Positions 1 to 8,749 are shown, numbered from the stretch's first letter. The stretch is 64,000 nt of DNA from Lentilitoribacter sp. Alg239-R112 (GCF_900537175.1 NZ_LS999833.1:1798001-1862000); one strand, 5' to 3'. A program made the numbers and translations. The notes: generated by a model from the sequence alone, not told the origin.

Positions 1-726
1 GATTATATTATGAAAAATCTGTATCAACTCGTCTTCATCACCAAGGATCGTCGTGATTTTACTATTATTCTTAAAGTCGATGCTTTTCTGTTCTTGTTCA
101 CTAATCGGTGTAAGCGTTGCAATGACTCGCTGCACCAACAGGTGAACATCGACATGACCTGATGGGCGAATGCGCTCCTTACCTTGTAACTTTGAGAGTG
201 ATAGAAGATCATCAATCAAACGCTTCATCCGGGCTGCCTCTTTATCCATAAGACCTAAGAACCGTTCCCGCGCGCCAGCATCATCTTTTGCCGGCCCGCT
301 CAGAGTTTCAATAAAACCGGCTAAAGCCGTGAGCGGTGACCTTAACTCATGGCTAACATTAGCTACAAACTCGCTACGCATGAGTTGCGCATCCCTTATT
401 TGCGATACATCCTCAAACGTAAGTGCCACGCGGGTCTCATTTGAAGCCCCCTGCCCCACAGAATTAATATTGATCTCAAACGTCGCAGAAGGCGAGGCTC
501 CTATCGTAATTTCAACCCGCCGTTCACCTTCTCCATTCATCACCGCATCAATAGCCGCAAGGCAATCTGGTTGACGAACAATACGAACAAATGATTCTCC
601 AACAACAGAATCACCAAATTTTTTCTTCGCGGCTTTATTTGCAAACTTAATTCGGCGATTAGCATCAATAATAATTACCAATGCGTTCAAACCATCTAAT
701 ATTTGGTCAAAACGGCTATTTTCCAA
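1..726 (-). CDS. phoR: PhoR-like sensor histidine kinase, 3' end missing
   Basis: Runs off the left edge; about 242 residues are visible. Reading from a TTG at 726, a PAS-like fold (residues about 5-105) leads into a HisKA dimerisation helix with the H-box SHELRSPL, phospho-accepting His near 126. The start of the ATPase domain follows (GDEDELIQIFHNII) before the edge. The closest family resemblance is PhoR, the phosphate-limitation kinase that phosphorylates PhoB; this is by resemblance only, since no pst or phoB gene is in view. An in-frame TGA lies two codons before the TTG, so the protein cannot extend upstream. It therefore lacks the N-terminal membrane helices usual in PhoR and would be cytosolic or tethered by a partner. 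A GAG-containing ribosome site precedes the TTG. The divergent neighbour is an MFS gene. Confidence 0.8.
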   Translation of the reverse strand, partial: MENSRFDQILDGLNALVIIIDANRRIKFANKAAKKKFGDSVVGESFVRIVRQPDCLAAIDAVMNGEGERRVEITIGASPSATFEININSVGQGASNETRVALTFEDVSQIRDAQLMRSEFVANVSHELRSPLTALAGFIETLSGPAKDDAGARERFLGLMDKEAARMKRLIDDLLSLSKLQGKERIRPSGHVDVHLLVQRVIATLTPISEQEQKSIDFKNNSKITTILGDEDELIQIFHNII

Positions 727-771
727 GTTTCATCTCACTTTTAGATAATTCGATATTCGACACAAATAATT

Positions 772-791
772 TTGAATACGGGAGTATTCAA
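772..791. promoter_or_regulatory. Perfect inverted repeat between phoR-like and MFS genes
   Basis: TTGAATAC, four bases, GTATTCAA: perfect 8-bp arms in the divergent intergenic region. No T-tract follows on either strand, so an operator or 5' leader hairpin is likelier than a terminator. The rest of the 180-base gap shows nothing clear. Confidence 0.35.
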
Positions 792-906
792 GCGTCACTT
801 ACAAACTGACTTATAACAACATGCGACTGTTTCCAAGCAAACTATGCCTTAGAAAATATCATTTTTGGTACTGGCTCGAATCTACAGACTCACTTAGTGT
901 CACCAA

Positions 907-2097
907 ATGTCCGAAAATTCCTTTACATTCAATGCGGCCATTCGTGTGCTCATACTGTGGTTTGCTGGCATCACCGCTGCGGCTCAATTTGCGAAACTGA
1001 GTCTAACATTCTCACATCTGCAATTGGAATACCCAAATACAGATACAAGCTTGGGATTACTTGTATCGCTTATTGGATTTATAGGTGTTTTCTTTGGAAT
1101 GTTTGCAGGCGTCATGGCTTCGCAAGTGGGTTATAAGAAAACCCTGATCTGGGGATTAATAATCGGCGCTATCGTGTCTATTATTCAATCAAACTTATTG
1201 CCATTGGAAGTAATGATTGCTTTACGTATCATTGAAGGCGCGGCTCATCTAGCAATCGTCGTAGCAACCCCAACTCTCATGGTTCAAACAAGCAGGCAGG
1301 AACATGCCAAAGCCCTCATGACTTTATGGAGCACATTCTTCGGCGTATCATTTGTTATAACGTCCTATTTAGGTTTACCACTGATTGAAAATTTTGGACT
1401 TAGAAGCATATTTCTTGCCCATGCGGGATGCATGATTATTGCTGCAATTTTTATTTGGAAATTAATTCCAGACACCAAAACAAATATCGCTTCAAAATTC
1501 AATTTATCTATCGAAAACCTAATCCGAGAACATGTAGAAGCCTATCGTTCACCATCGATATCAGCGCCGGCTTTTGGGTGGTTGTTTTATACCCTTACCT
1601 TCGTAGCCATACTCACAGCACTTCCTCTTCTGCTGCCCTCTAACGAAGTAAAATTAGCCGCTGGTGTCCTACCACTGATCGCCATATTCTCTTCATTCAT
1701 CTGTGGTGCAATATTGATCAGACACTTTTCGACAATTCAGATCCTGATCTTTGCCTTTCTGGGGTCAAGCCTTGCAATTTTATCACTAACTGTTCAAGAT
1801 CAAGTACTTATCACCCTGCTGTTTTTATTCTTTCTCCTTGGATTGCTGCAAAGTGCGGGCTTTGCAGCAATCCCAGAACTGAACGATAAAATTACTGATC
1901 AAGCAAAATCCAATGGTGGTATTGCGCAAATGGGGAACATTGGCACCACCTTAGGAACACCTATATTGCTGGCCGCTTACTCCGGCTTTGGTATAAATGG
2001 AGTTGTCGTCTTTCTCGCAAGTTCCTATGCATTAGGCGCGGCCTTGCATATTCTGCTTCATTATAGACGACAATCTCCACCACAACTTGAGTTATAA
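907..2097 (+). CDS. MFS transporter, 12-helix type
   Basis: A 396-residue, almost wholly hydrophobic protein with the layout of a major facilitator permease: about twelve membrane helices in two halves. A degenerate loop 2-3 motif (GMFAGVMASQVGYKK, residues 64-78) is the usual MFS signature A position. The substrate cannot be read from sequence; the overall look is that of CynX/NimT-like or drug/metabolite carriers. The ATG at 907 is the first in frame, and its ribosome site is weak. It stands alone, divergent from the phoR-like kinase and convergent with znuA, ending two bases short of the znuA stop. Nothing ties it to zinc uptake. Confidence 0.8.
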   Translation: MSENSFTFNAAIRVLILWFAGITAAAQFAKLSLTFSHLQLEYPNTDTSLGLLVSLIGFIGVFFGMFAGVMASQVGYKKTLIWGLIIGAIVSIIQSNLLPLEVMIALRIIEGAAHLAIVVATPTLMVQTSRQEHAKALMTLWSTFFGVSFVITSYLGLPLIENFGLRSIFLAHAGCMIIAAIFIWKLIPDTKTNIASKFNLSIENLIREHVEAYRSPSISAPAFGWLFYTLTFVAILTALPLLLPSNEVKLAAGVLPLIAIFSSFICGAILIRHFSTIQILIFAFLGSSLAILSLTVQDQVLITLLFLFFLLGLLQSAGFAAIPELNDKITDQAKSNGGIAQMGNIGTTLGTPILLAAYSGFGINGVVVFLASSYALGAALHILLHYRRQSPPQLEL

Positions 2098-2099
2098 CG

Positions 2100-3317
2100 T
2101 TAGTTCGAAGCAGACAAACATCCGCTAAATGATGAAGCTACATTATGCATTAGCTTATTATAAAGACCCGCTCCATCATCCAGACCAGCGCCCAAAGGAT
2201 CAATCAATCCAACATTTACATTTAGCCCATCTGCTAGATTGTCAATGATTTTTGAATTGAACTGAGGTTCGGTGAAAATACAGCCGACGTCCGATTTTTC
2301 CAACAGTTCTCGCACTCTCTGAACATTTTTAGCTCCTGGTGCAACATCTGCGGATATCCGAAGCGCAGCGGTTGCCGCCAGACCGTATCTTGTTTCGAAA
2401 TAATTATAAGCATCATGAAAAACAACAAACTTCATGTTTTTGACTGGATCAGTTAGCGCAACAAGCTGTTCGTCAAGCGCTGAAATTTGTTTTAATGCAG
2501 CTTCTGTATTCTTGGCATAGATTGCCGCATTGTCAGCATCAAGACGTGAAAGCTCATCTCTAATCTTTACAAGAATAATTTTAGCATTTTCTGGATCCAA
2601 CCAGATGTGTGGATCGACGCCACCCGCGTGATCATGCGCGTGATCATGACCATGTCCAGCTTCTTCGTGCTTGGCATGATCATCATGATCTTCATGTTTG
2701 GCATGATCATCATGATCTTCGTGCTTGGCGTGATCATCATGCTCTTCGTGCTTGGCGTGATCATCGTGATCTTCATGTTTGGCATGATCATCGTGATCTT
2801 CATGTTTGGCGTGATCATCATGGTCTTCGTGCTTGGCGTGATCATCGTGATCTTCATGTTTGGCATGATCATCATGGTCTTCGTGCTTAGCATGATCATC
2901 ATGATCTTCGTGCTCTGCATGATCATCATGGTCGTCATGTGCATCTACTACACCAAATTTGTCCAACTCTCTGAACTTAATAAGTCGAATACCATCTGCA
3001 TCAATTAGCGAAATAGGACGCCCATTACCAGTCAGAGTTTCAAGCGGTTTTTCTAGAAAAGTCTCAAGCTCGTGACCTACCCAAAAAATTAGATCAGCTT
3101 CCTGAAGTAGTTTTCCTTGAGAAGGCTTTAATGAAAAACTATGCGGAGACGATGCACCACCAACCAAAAGTGCTGGCTTGCCAACTTCACCCATCACAGA
3201 CGCAGCAAGCGAATGGATAGGCTTTATACTAGTAACCACTTTGGGAGCGGAAAAAGAAGCGGTAGTCGCATGAAGAAGGAAAAGTGAAGCTATTGAGAAT
3301 GATTTTATTGAAAACAC
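2100..3317 (-). CDS. znuA: Zinc ABC transporter periplasmic binding protein ZnuA
   Basis: TroA/ZnuA cluster A-I solute-binding protein of 405 residues, which captures Zn2+ in the periplasm for ZnuBC. A signal peptide covers roughly residues 1-23. Candidate metal-binding His residues sit in KPIHSL (about 35), SSPHSF (59) and VFHDAYNYF, with a late acidic ligand region in FTEPQFN. The central charged loop typical of ZnuA is greatly enlarged: residues 130-219 are ten copies of a nine-residue His/Asp/Glu/Lys repeat, followed by another His-rich stretch before the HIWLDPE motif. The GTG start at 3317 has a GAGG ribosome site. It is divergent from znuC, and two Zur-box-like palindromes lie between them, so zinc repression is expected. 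Confidence 0.93.
   Translation of the reverse strand: MFSIKSFSIASLFLLHATTASFSAPKVVTSIKPIHSLAASVMGEVGKPALLVGGASSPHSFSLKPSQGKLLQEADLIFWVGHELETFLEKPLETLTGNGRPISLIDADGIRLIKFRELDKFGVVDAHDDHDDHAEHEDHDDHAKHEDHDDHAKHEDHDDHAKHEDHDDHAKHEDHDDHAKHEDHDDHAKHEEHDDHAKHEDHDDHAKHEDHDDHAKHEEAGHGHDHAHDHAGGVDPHIWLDPENAKIILVKIRDELSRLDADNAAIYAKNTEAALKQISALDEQLVALTDPVKNMKFVVFHDAYNYFETRYGLAATAALRISADVAPGAKNVQRVRELLEKSDVGCIFTEPQFNSKIIDNLADGLNVNVGLIDPLGAGLDDGAGLYNKLMHNVASSFSGCLSASN
2661..2930 (-). repeat. In-frame 27-bp tandem repeat inside znuA (10 units)
   Basis: Ten consecutive 27-bp units each encode HDDHAKHED or a close variant (HDDHAEHED once, HDDHAKHEE twice). Copies differ mainly at synonymous positions, for example cat/cac and gat/gac. 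The array is in frame, giving 40 histidines in 90 residues. It is expected to bind several metal ions weakly, and copy number may vary between strains. Confidence 0.95.
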
Positions 3318-3347
3318 GAATGAAAACCTCTACATTGAAATTGGTAA

Positions 3348-3362
3348 TGTTATTTTATAACA
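3348..3362. promoter_or_regulatory. Zur box 1 (TGTTAT-TTT-ATAACA)
   Basis: Perfect 15-bp dyad in the znuA/znuC divergent promoter region. It matches the TGTTAT...ATAACA core of alphaproteobacterial Zur boxes. The zur gene is the third gene downstream. Confidence 0.75.
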
Positions 3363-3366
3363 AATT

Positions 3367-3381
3367 TGTAATGATATAACA
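3367..3381. promoter_or_regulatory. Zur box 2 (TGTAATGATATAACA)
   Basis: Second copy of the dyad with one mismatch, its centre 19 bp from the first. One site per divergent promoter, or cooperative binding of two Zur dimers, are both possible. Confidence 0.65.
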
Positions 3382-3411
3382 TGCCAGCTTGGTAACCGCA
3401 ACCTGATTCTA

Positions 3412-4263
3412 ATGACGAGTAACATGAGACATATGAAATATGATGATCCACTTATAAAGCTTGATCGCGCAAGTGTGGAAAGTGATGGTCGATGGCTTGT
3501 CCGTGGCGTTGACCTTATTCTCAAACAAGGTGAAATTGTTACTCTGATTGGGCCCAACGGATCGGGCAAATCCACCACAGCAAAATTGGCACTAGGGCTT
3601 CATAAACCTAGCGAAGGAACTGCAACACGTCATAGAAATCTTAAGGTTGGATATGTACCGCAAAAACTGCATATTGATTGGACAATGCCTCTTGATGTTA
3701 GCCGTTTCATGCGCCTGACAGGCTCGATCTCAAAAAAAGACTGCCTACATGCACTTGAAGCCACGCAAACCTCCCATCTCCTTCATTCCGAACTCAGAAA
3801 TCTTTCTGGTGGTGAATTTCAGCGTGTATTGTTATCACGTGCTATCGCCAGAAAGCCTAATCTTCTGGTATTGGATGAACCAGTTCAAGGTGTCGATTTT
3901 GCAGGCGAAATCGCTCTATATAAGTTGATTACCAAGATCAGAGATGAATTGAACTGTGGCGTACTTCTTATCTCACACGATTTACATGTGGTTATGGCCT
4001 CAACCGATCGCGTAATATGCCTTAATGGGCATGTTTGCTGTTCAGGAACACCCAGTTCTGTAGCCTCCAACCCTGGATATAAAGCGCTATTTGGCAATAG
4101 GAATGACGAGGCATTGGCAATTTATGAGCATGACCATGATCACACCCATCTACCGGATGGCACAGTACGTCACGCTGATGGATCAATAACTCAACATTGC
4201 CATCCCGATGATGGGCATCACCAACACGACAAGCATAAACATAAAGGGCACGGTCATGCTTGA
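3412..4263 (+). CDS. znuC: Zinc ABC transporter ATPase ZnuC
   Basis: ATP-binding subunit of the zinc importer, 283 residues from the first ATG. Walker A GPNGSGKS (about 47-54), signature LSGGE (131-135), Walker B LLVLDEP (151-157) and switch His in LISHD (189) are all intact. The C-terminal 45 residues form a His/Asp-rich tail (from HDHDHTHL to the end), common in alphaproteobacterial ZnuC and probably a metal sensor or buffer. Start is uncertain: ATG at 3412, 3424 or 3433; none has a strong ribosome site, and 3424 has a weak GACGAG. It overlaps znuB by 8 bases, so the two are translationally coupled. Confidence 0.92.
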   Translation: MTSNMRHMKYDDPLIKLDRASVESDGRWLVRGVDLILKQGEIVTLIGPNGSGKSTTAKLALGLHKPSEGTATRHRNLKVGYVPQKLHIDWTMPLDVSRFMRLTGSISKKDCLHALEATQTSHLLHSELRNLSGGEFQRVLLSRAIARKPNLLVLDEPVQGVDFAGEIALYKLITKIRDELNCGVLLISHDLHVVMASTDRVICLNGHVCCSGTPSSVASNPGYKALFGNRNDEALAIYEHDHDHTHLPDGTVRHADGSITQHCHPDDGHHQHDKHKHKGHGHA

Positions 4264-5080
4264 TGATTTCTTTGTACGTGCGCTTGTAGCTGGCACTGGT
4301 GTAGCATTGATTGCTGGTCCTCTTGGATGTTTCATTGTATGGCGGCGGATGGCCTATTTCGGCGATACACTTTCACACGCCGCACTATTAGGCGTAGCTC
4401 TTGCCTTCTTGTTTGAGGTCAACATCACGCTTGCTGTTTTTGCGGTATCAACATGTATTTCGTTAGCGCTTGTCGTCTTGCAAAGAAAAGCATCATTATC
4501 AGCAGATGCAATTCTTGGTCTTCTGTCGCACACAGCTTTAGCTCTTGGTCTCGTGGCACTGGCATTTATGACATGGATCCGGTTTGATCTTTTAGGTCTC
4601 TTGTTTGGTGATATTTTGGCTGTATCACATACTGACATCATCACTATCTGGGTTGGCGCTCTCATCATCTTGGCTATTCTGGCCTATATTTGGCGGCCAT
4701 TATTTGCGAGCACCGTTAGCCCTGAAATCGCTAAAGCCGAAGGCATAAACCCAATGCAGGTCAATATTGCATTTATGCTGCTCTTATCGGCAACAATCGC
4801 AATTGCCATGAAAATCGTTGGTGTGCTTCTCATCACAGCGCTGCTCATTATACCTGCGGCGACAGCACGACGAGTTGCAACGACACCAGAACGAATGGCA
4901 ATTATCGCCGCATTTATTGGAATGTTCGCTGTCTTTGGCGGACTTTACGGATCATTATCATGGGATACACCCGCAGGGCCATCCATTGTCGTTGCTGCAT
5001 TCGCATTTTTCATGATCTCTTTATCGCCAATTGCGAATCTTGTGAAAGTTTCACATAATACGAACCGAGAGGAGGAATAG
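4256..5080 (+). CDS. znuB: Zinc ABC transporter permease ZnuB
   Basis: ABC-3 family integral membrane subunit, 274 residues, with about eight hydrophobic helices and the family core around WRRMAYFGDTLSHAALLG. It forms the membrane channel that takes Zn2+ from ZnuA, powered by ZnuC. The ATG at 4256 is preceded by AAGGG at good spacing and begins MLDDFFVRAL. An upstream in-frame ATG at 4208 lies inside the His tail of ZnuC and is rejected. The stop abuts the zur start. Confidence 0.92.
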   Translation: MLDDFFVRALVAGTGVALIAGPLGCFIVWRRMAYFGDTLSHAALLGVALAFLFEVNITLAVFAVSTCISLALVVLQRKASLSADAILGLLSHTALALGLVALAFMTWIRFDLLGLLFGDILAVSHTDIITIWVGALIILAILAYIWRPLFASTVSPEIAKAEGINPMQVNIAFMLLLSATIAIAMKIVGVLLITALLIIPAATARRVATTPERMAIIAAFIGMFAVFGGLYGSLSWDTPAGPSIVVAAFAFFMISLSPIANLVKVSHNTNREEE

Positions 5081-5479
5081 ATGCATCAACATAGTCTGGA
5101 TGGTTTAACCAAAAACCAAAGCCTTGTGATGTCGACACTGCAAGATTCAGAGGGGCCTCTAACAGCTTACACTATTCTTGATAATTTGAGAGATGATGGG
5201 TTTCGTGCCCCTTTACAAGTCTATAGAGCATTGGAAAAGCTGATAGAAATTGGTGTCGTTCACCGCCTTGAAAGTCTCAATGCATTTGTTGCTTGCCAGC
5301 ATCCAAATTGTGACATGCACACGACCATTGCTTTTACAATTTGCAATAATTGCGGAAACGTTGCTGAGCTTTCAGATGATACTTTATCAGACGAACTAAA
5401 AAACATAGCTCAAAGGCAACATTTTACATTGCAAAAATCAGCCATCGAATTACGCGGCATTTGCGGCAACTGCCAGTAA
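5081..5479 (+). CDS. zur: Zinc uptake regulator Zur (Fur family)
   Basis: 132-residue Fur-family repressor. The N-terminal winged helix (about 10-65) contains FRAPLQVYRALEKL, the Fur recognition helix region. The C-terminal half carries paired cysteines for structural zinc (C88/C91 and C128/C131), plus C72, H74 and C77 near the regulatory site. With zinc bound it should repress znuA and znuCB through the two boxes at 3348-3381, and so also its own gene. The ATG directly follows the znuB stop, with a GAGGAG ribosome site inside the end of znuB. Last gene of the operon, convergent with speB. Confidence 0.92.
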   Translation: MHQHSLDGLTKNQSLVMSTLQDSEGPLTAYTILDNLRDDGFRAPLQVYRALEKLIEIGVVHRLESLNAFVACQHPNCDMHTTIAFTICNNCGNVAELSDDTLSDELKNIAQRQHFTLQKSAIELRGICGNCQ

Positions 5480-5499
5480 TGTTACTTCCAGTAATGTTA
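5473..5499. repeat. Short tandem duplication across the zur and speB stops
   Basis: CCAGTAATGTTA occurs at 5473-5484 and again at 5488-5499, separated by CTT. It overlaps the zur stop and the stop codon of the convergent speB, and is probably a recent 15-bp slippage duplication. Confidence 0.7.
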
Positions 5500-6351
5500 T
5501 TTAATGAGAGTCATAAGAGCATAGACAATCTGTGCTGCTGTAAAGTTCCAACCATCCATGTCTTTAATGGGTGCTAGTTCTACGACATCCAGCCCTACAA
5601 GATTACGCCCCTTAAGTGCGCTTTTAACAATGTGGATTGATTGAAAGTAAGATAACCCGCCTGGCACCGGAGTTCCGGTCGCAGGCATTTCAGATGGGTC
5701 TAAACCATCCACATCATATGAAACGTAGATATTTTCGGGAAAGTCGTCTGGTAAATTGATCTCATAAATTGACTTGCTGACAAGCTCTTCTGCATCGATA
5801 TGAAAAACATGCTTCTCGAGCCTACGATCAACCTCTTCCCGACAAAGTGCACGTACACCGAATTGTGCCAGGCGAACATCTTCATCCGCCAGCAATTGCA
5901 TCACTGATGCATGAGAATATTTCTCATCTTGATAGGCTTTCCGCAAATCTGCGTGCGCATCAATTTGTACAACACCAACAGGGGCATCTAAAGCTTGCTG
6001 AACACCAACAACTGCTCCATAAGATAAGCTATGCTCACCACCCAATGTGACTGGTATTCGGCCTTCGCTTACAGCAAGCTTTGTACGTTCACTCAAACGT
6101 CGCATCACATCTGCTAAAGCACCATCACAACTTATTGACGGTTCAGTGAAAATACCTTCCGCACATATTTCTCGATTAAAACACAGGCGCTCTAATTGAT
6201 CACTTGCTTCCAAAATCGCATCAGGACCAAACCGTGTACCGCTACCGTAAGAGACGGTTCGCTCAAGTGGCATTGGAATAATGACAAACTTTGCATCCTC
6301 TCGCTGACGCTCTTGATCGGACAACTCGCTATCTAAAAATACTTTGTTCAT
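5497..6351 (-). CDS. speB: Agmatinase
   Basis: 284-residue ureohydrolase. The dinuclear manganese motifs are clear: GGEHSL, QIDAHADLR and SYDVDGLDPS. The agmatinase rather than arginase assignment follows from the neighbours: speA makes agmatine and the two genes between them consume putrescine. Reaction: agmatine to putrescine plus urea. The ATG at 6351 overlaps the nspC stop (ATGA), so it is coupled to nspC as the last gene of the polyamine operon. Confidence 0.9.
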   Translation of the reverse strand: MNKVFLDSELSDQERQREDAKFVIIPMPLERTVSYGSGTRFGPDAILEASDQLERLCFNREICAEGIFTEPSISCDGALADVMRRLSERTKLAVSEGRIPVTLGGEHSLSYGAVVGVQQALDAPVGVVQIDAHADLRKAYQDEKYSHASVMQLLADEDVRLAQFGVRALCREEVDRRLEKHVFHIDAEELVSKSIYEINLPDDFPENIYVSYDVDGLDPSEMPATGTPVPGGLSYFQSIHIVKSALKGRNLVGLDVVELAPIKDMDGWNFTAAQIVYALMTLIK

Positions 6352-7535
6352 TGGTGTAACCGCATACGGAAATCCTCATAACCAAATTCACAAATCATTT
6401 TAAGATCATCCGTTTCCGAATTCCAAAGCGCAATAGCTGGAAGTGGTACACCATTAAACGTATTTGTCTTCACAAATGAATAATGTGCCTGATCCAGAAA
6501 TGCGATCCGGTCACCAACATCTGGTGAGCCTTCAAACTTATAATCACCAATGACATCACCTGCCAAACATGAGGGCCCGCCTAAACGATGAAGAGGCCCG
6601 GATTTAGCTTCACCCATCATGTCCGGGCGATATGGAGCTTCAATAACATCAGGCATATGACAGGTTGCAGATATATCAGTAATTACTATTGGCATGCCGT
6701 TTTCAACCACATCAAGCACTTCACCAACTAAAATGCCGGCATCCAGCGCAACAGCTTCACCCGGTTCGAGATAAATATCCAGCCCAGTTTTAGATCTGAT
6801 CTCCTGAATGAGTTGAACCAATCCATCCCGATTATAATCCGCGCGTGTGATATGGTGTCCACCTCCAAAGTTCAACCATTCTAGCTGAGGCAAAAACGTC
6901 TGTATCTGAGGTTCGATCGCTGCCCAAGTCCGCTCAAGCGGCTCAAACTCCTGCTCGCATAATGTATGGAAATGTAATCCCACAACACCTTCAAGCATAT
7001 CAGCACTCAAAGATGATATAGGAGTTCCAAGCCGGGAAAACGCCGCGCATGGATCATATTTTTCAACAAGCCCTTCGGAGTGTTCAGGATTTATTCGCAA
7101 CCCAATTTCAACATCCGAGCAAAACCCTTGGATTAAAGGCGTAAAACGTTTCAACTGCTGAGGCGAATTAAAAATAAGATGGTCAGATATCTCAATAATT
7201 TCCGGTAGGTCTGTTTCTTTATATCCAGCACAAAACGTTGTGATCTCCCCAGAGTAAAATTGCTTCGCGAGTTTTGCTTCAAACAAGCCAGATGTACATG
7301 TGCCGGAGAGATATTTGCTTACTAAAGGCGCAAGTGCGGGAAAGGAAAATGCCTTAAGGGCAGACAAAACTTTAGCACCTGACCGGTCTGCAATATCAGC
7401 AAGCACACTAAGATTTTGCTCCACCTTTGCTTCATCAATAACAAAACAAGGAGACTGGACACGAGATAAATCAAAATCCGCAAACGGGCCTGCGCCGCCC
7501 GACTGTGTTTCCATCATCTTTGGTGGCTTGCTCAA
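6348..7535 (-). CDS. nspC: Carboxynorspermidine/carboxyspermidine decarboxylase
   Basis: 395-residue PLP enzyme of the alanine racemase-fold decarboxylases. The Schiff-base lysine is probably K61 in LSALKAFSFP; the phosphate-binding loop is the GGGHH segment and the PLP-contacting EPGEAV follows. It decarboxylates carboxyspermidine (or carboxynorspermidine) to the free polyamine. The start is a TTG at 7535 with AGGTGA five bases upstream; the next ATG (7517) lacks such a site. The gene sits 8 bp after the synthase gene and overlaps speB by 4 bp. With putrescine supplied by SpeB, spermidine is the likely product. Confidence 0.9.
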   Translation of the reverse strand: MSKPPKMMETQSGGAGPFADFDLSRVQSPCFVIDEAKVEQNLSVLADIADRSGAKVLSALKAFSFPALAPLVSKYLSGTCTSGLFEAKLAKQFYSGEITTFCAGYKETDLPEIIEISDHLIFNSPQQLKRFTPLIQGFCSDVEIGLRINPEHSEGLVEKYDPCAAFSRLGTPISSLSADMLEGVVGLHFHTLCEQEFEPLERTWAAIEPQIQTFLPQLEWLNFGGGHHITRADYNRDGLVQLIQEIRSKTGLDIYLEPGEAVALDAGILVGEVLDVVENGMPIVITDISATCHMPDVIEAPYRPDMMGEAKSGPLHRLGGPSCLAGDVIGDYKFEGSPDVGDRIAFLDQAHYSFVKTNTFNGVPLPAIALWNSETDDLKMICEFGYEDFRMRLHQ

Positions 7536-7543
7536 CGGATCAC

Positions 7544-8749
7544 CTAAAAGTCGACAGGCTTATCAAGTTCATGAACCTGCCACGGCAACCCGTGCTGATT
7601 AAGCATATCCATATAATCATCAGGATCGAGTTGTTCGGTATTCCAAACACCGGCTTCAGCCCAATTACCTTTAAGAACTTGTGCTGCACCAATCATAGCC
7701 GGAACGCCAGTTGTATAGGCAACCGCTTGGCTACCTACTTCCGCATAGCATTCTTCATGATCACAAATGTTATAGATATAATAAGTCTTTTCAGCACCAT
7801 CCTTCATACCAGTTGCAATATCACCAATACAGGTTTTACCCTTGGTTAACTCACCAAGTTCACCTGGGTCAGGTAGAACAGTTTTTAAAAACTGTAGTGG
7901 TATAATTTCAACACCCTCATGATTGACAGGTTCTATGCTCGTCATACCTATGTTTTGCAGTACAGTAACATGGTTGATATAGGCATCACCAAACGTCATC
8001 CAAAAACGTGCGCGTTCCACCTCAGGGAAGTGCGTTTTTATGCTCTCAAGCTCCTCATGATACATGAGGTACATGTTTTTCTCGCCAACACTTGGAAAAT
8101 CAAATGCAACCTTAGTCGACATGGCTGCAGATTCTATCCAAGCCCCATTTTCCCAATGACGAACCGGCGCTGTTACTTCGCGAATATTAATCTCAGGATT
8201 AAAGTTTGTGGCAAAGGCTTTGCCATTATCTCCCCCATTACAATCCAAAATATCGATCTGGCGGATCGTCTCAAGCTTATGCTTACGGAGCCAAGTTGCA
8301 AACACACTTGTCACACCAGGGTCGAAACCAGAACCAAGAATTGCCGTCAAGCCTGCTTTTTTAAAACGATCTTGATATGCCCATTGCCAGGAATATTCAA
8401 ATTTAGCTTCCTCTGGCGGTTCATAATTTGCGGTATCAAGATAATTAATGCCAGCTTCCAGACAAGCATCCATCAAAACCAAATCCTGATACGGCAGTGC
8501 TAAATTTACAAGAAGTTCAGCTCCCGTTTCTTTAATCAAAGCAACCGTAGCCGATACATCCATGGCATCAAGTTCCGCCGTGTGAATGGTAACGCCAACG
8601 CGTTCCATAACAGCTGTAGCAATCTCGTCACACTTAAATTTGCGGCGACTTGCCAAAGTGATTTCTGAGAATATTTCTGAATTCATTGCCATCTTGTGGA
8701 CAGCAACTGAACCAACGCCACCTGCGCCAACAACGAGTACTTTTGACAT
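7544..8749 (-). CDS. Carboxynorspermidine synthase (saccharopine dehydrogenase family)
   Basis: 401-residue NAD(P)-dependent enzyme with an N-terminal Rossmann motif (VLVVGAGGVGSVAVHKMA). In this pathway it condenses aspartate semialdehyde with putrescine or diaminopropane and reduces the imine to the carboxy-polyamine. Family assignment rests on saccharopine-dehydrogenase-like sequence and on nspC following directly. The ATG at 8749 has a GGAAGG site; a TTG 15 bases further out would bury that site and is rejected. It lies 24 bp after speA. Confidence 0.88.
   Translation of the reverse strand: MSKVLVVGAGGVGSVAVHKMAMNSEIFSEITLASRRKFKCDEIATAVMERVGVTIHTAELDAMDVSATVALIKETGAELLVNLALPYQDLVLMDACLEAGINYLDTANYEPPEEAKFEYSWQWAYQDRFKKAGLTAILGSGFDPGVTSVFATWLRKHKLETIRQIDILDCNGGDNGKAFATNFNPEINIREVTAPVRHWENGAWIESAAMSTKVAFDFPSVGEKNMYLMYHEELESIKTHFPEVERARFWMTFGDAYINHVTVLQNIGMTSIEPVNHEGVEIIPLQFLKTVLPDPGELGELTKGKTCIGDIATGMKDGAEKTYYIYNICDHEECYAEVGSQAVAYTTGVPAMIGAAQVLKGNWAEAGVWNTEQLDPDDYMDMLNQHGLPWQVHELDKPVDF

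Noticed and set aside
2661..2930. CRISPR-like periodicity
   Set aside because: The units are contiguous, have no spacers, and stay in frame within znuA.
2609..3008. Long plus-strand open frames opposite the ZnuA repeat
   Set aside because: They arise from the 27-bp repeat read backwards; low-complexity products, no ribosome site, and the znuA frame is clearly real.
7919..8503. 194-codon plus-strand frame opposite the carboxynorspermidine synthase
   Set aside because: Shadow frame; the minus-strand enzyme is well supported.
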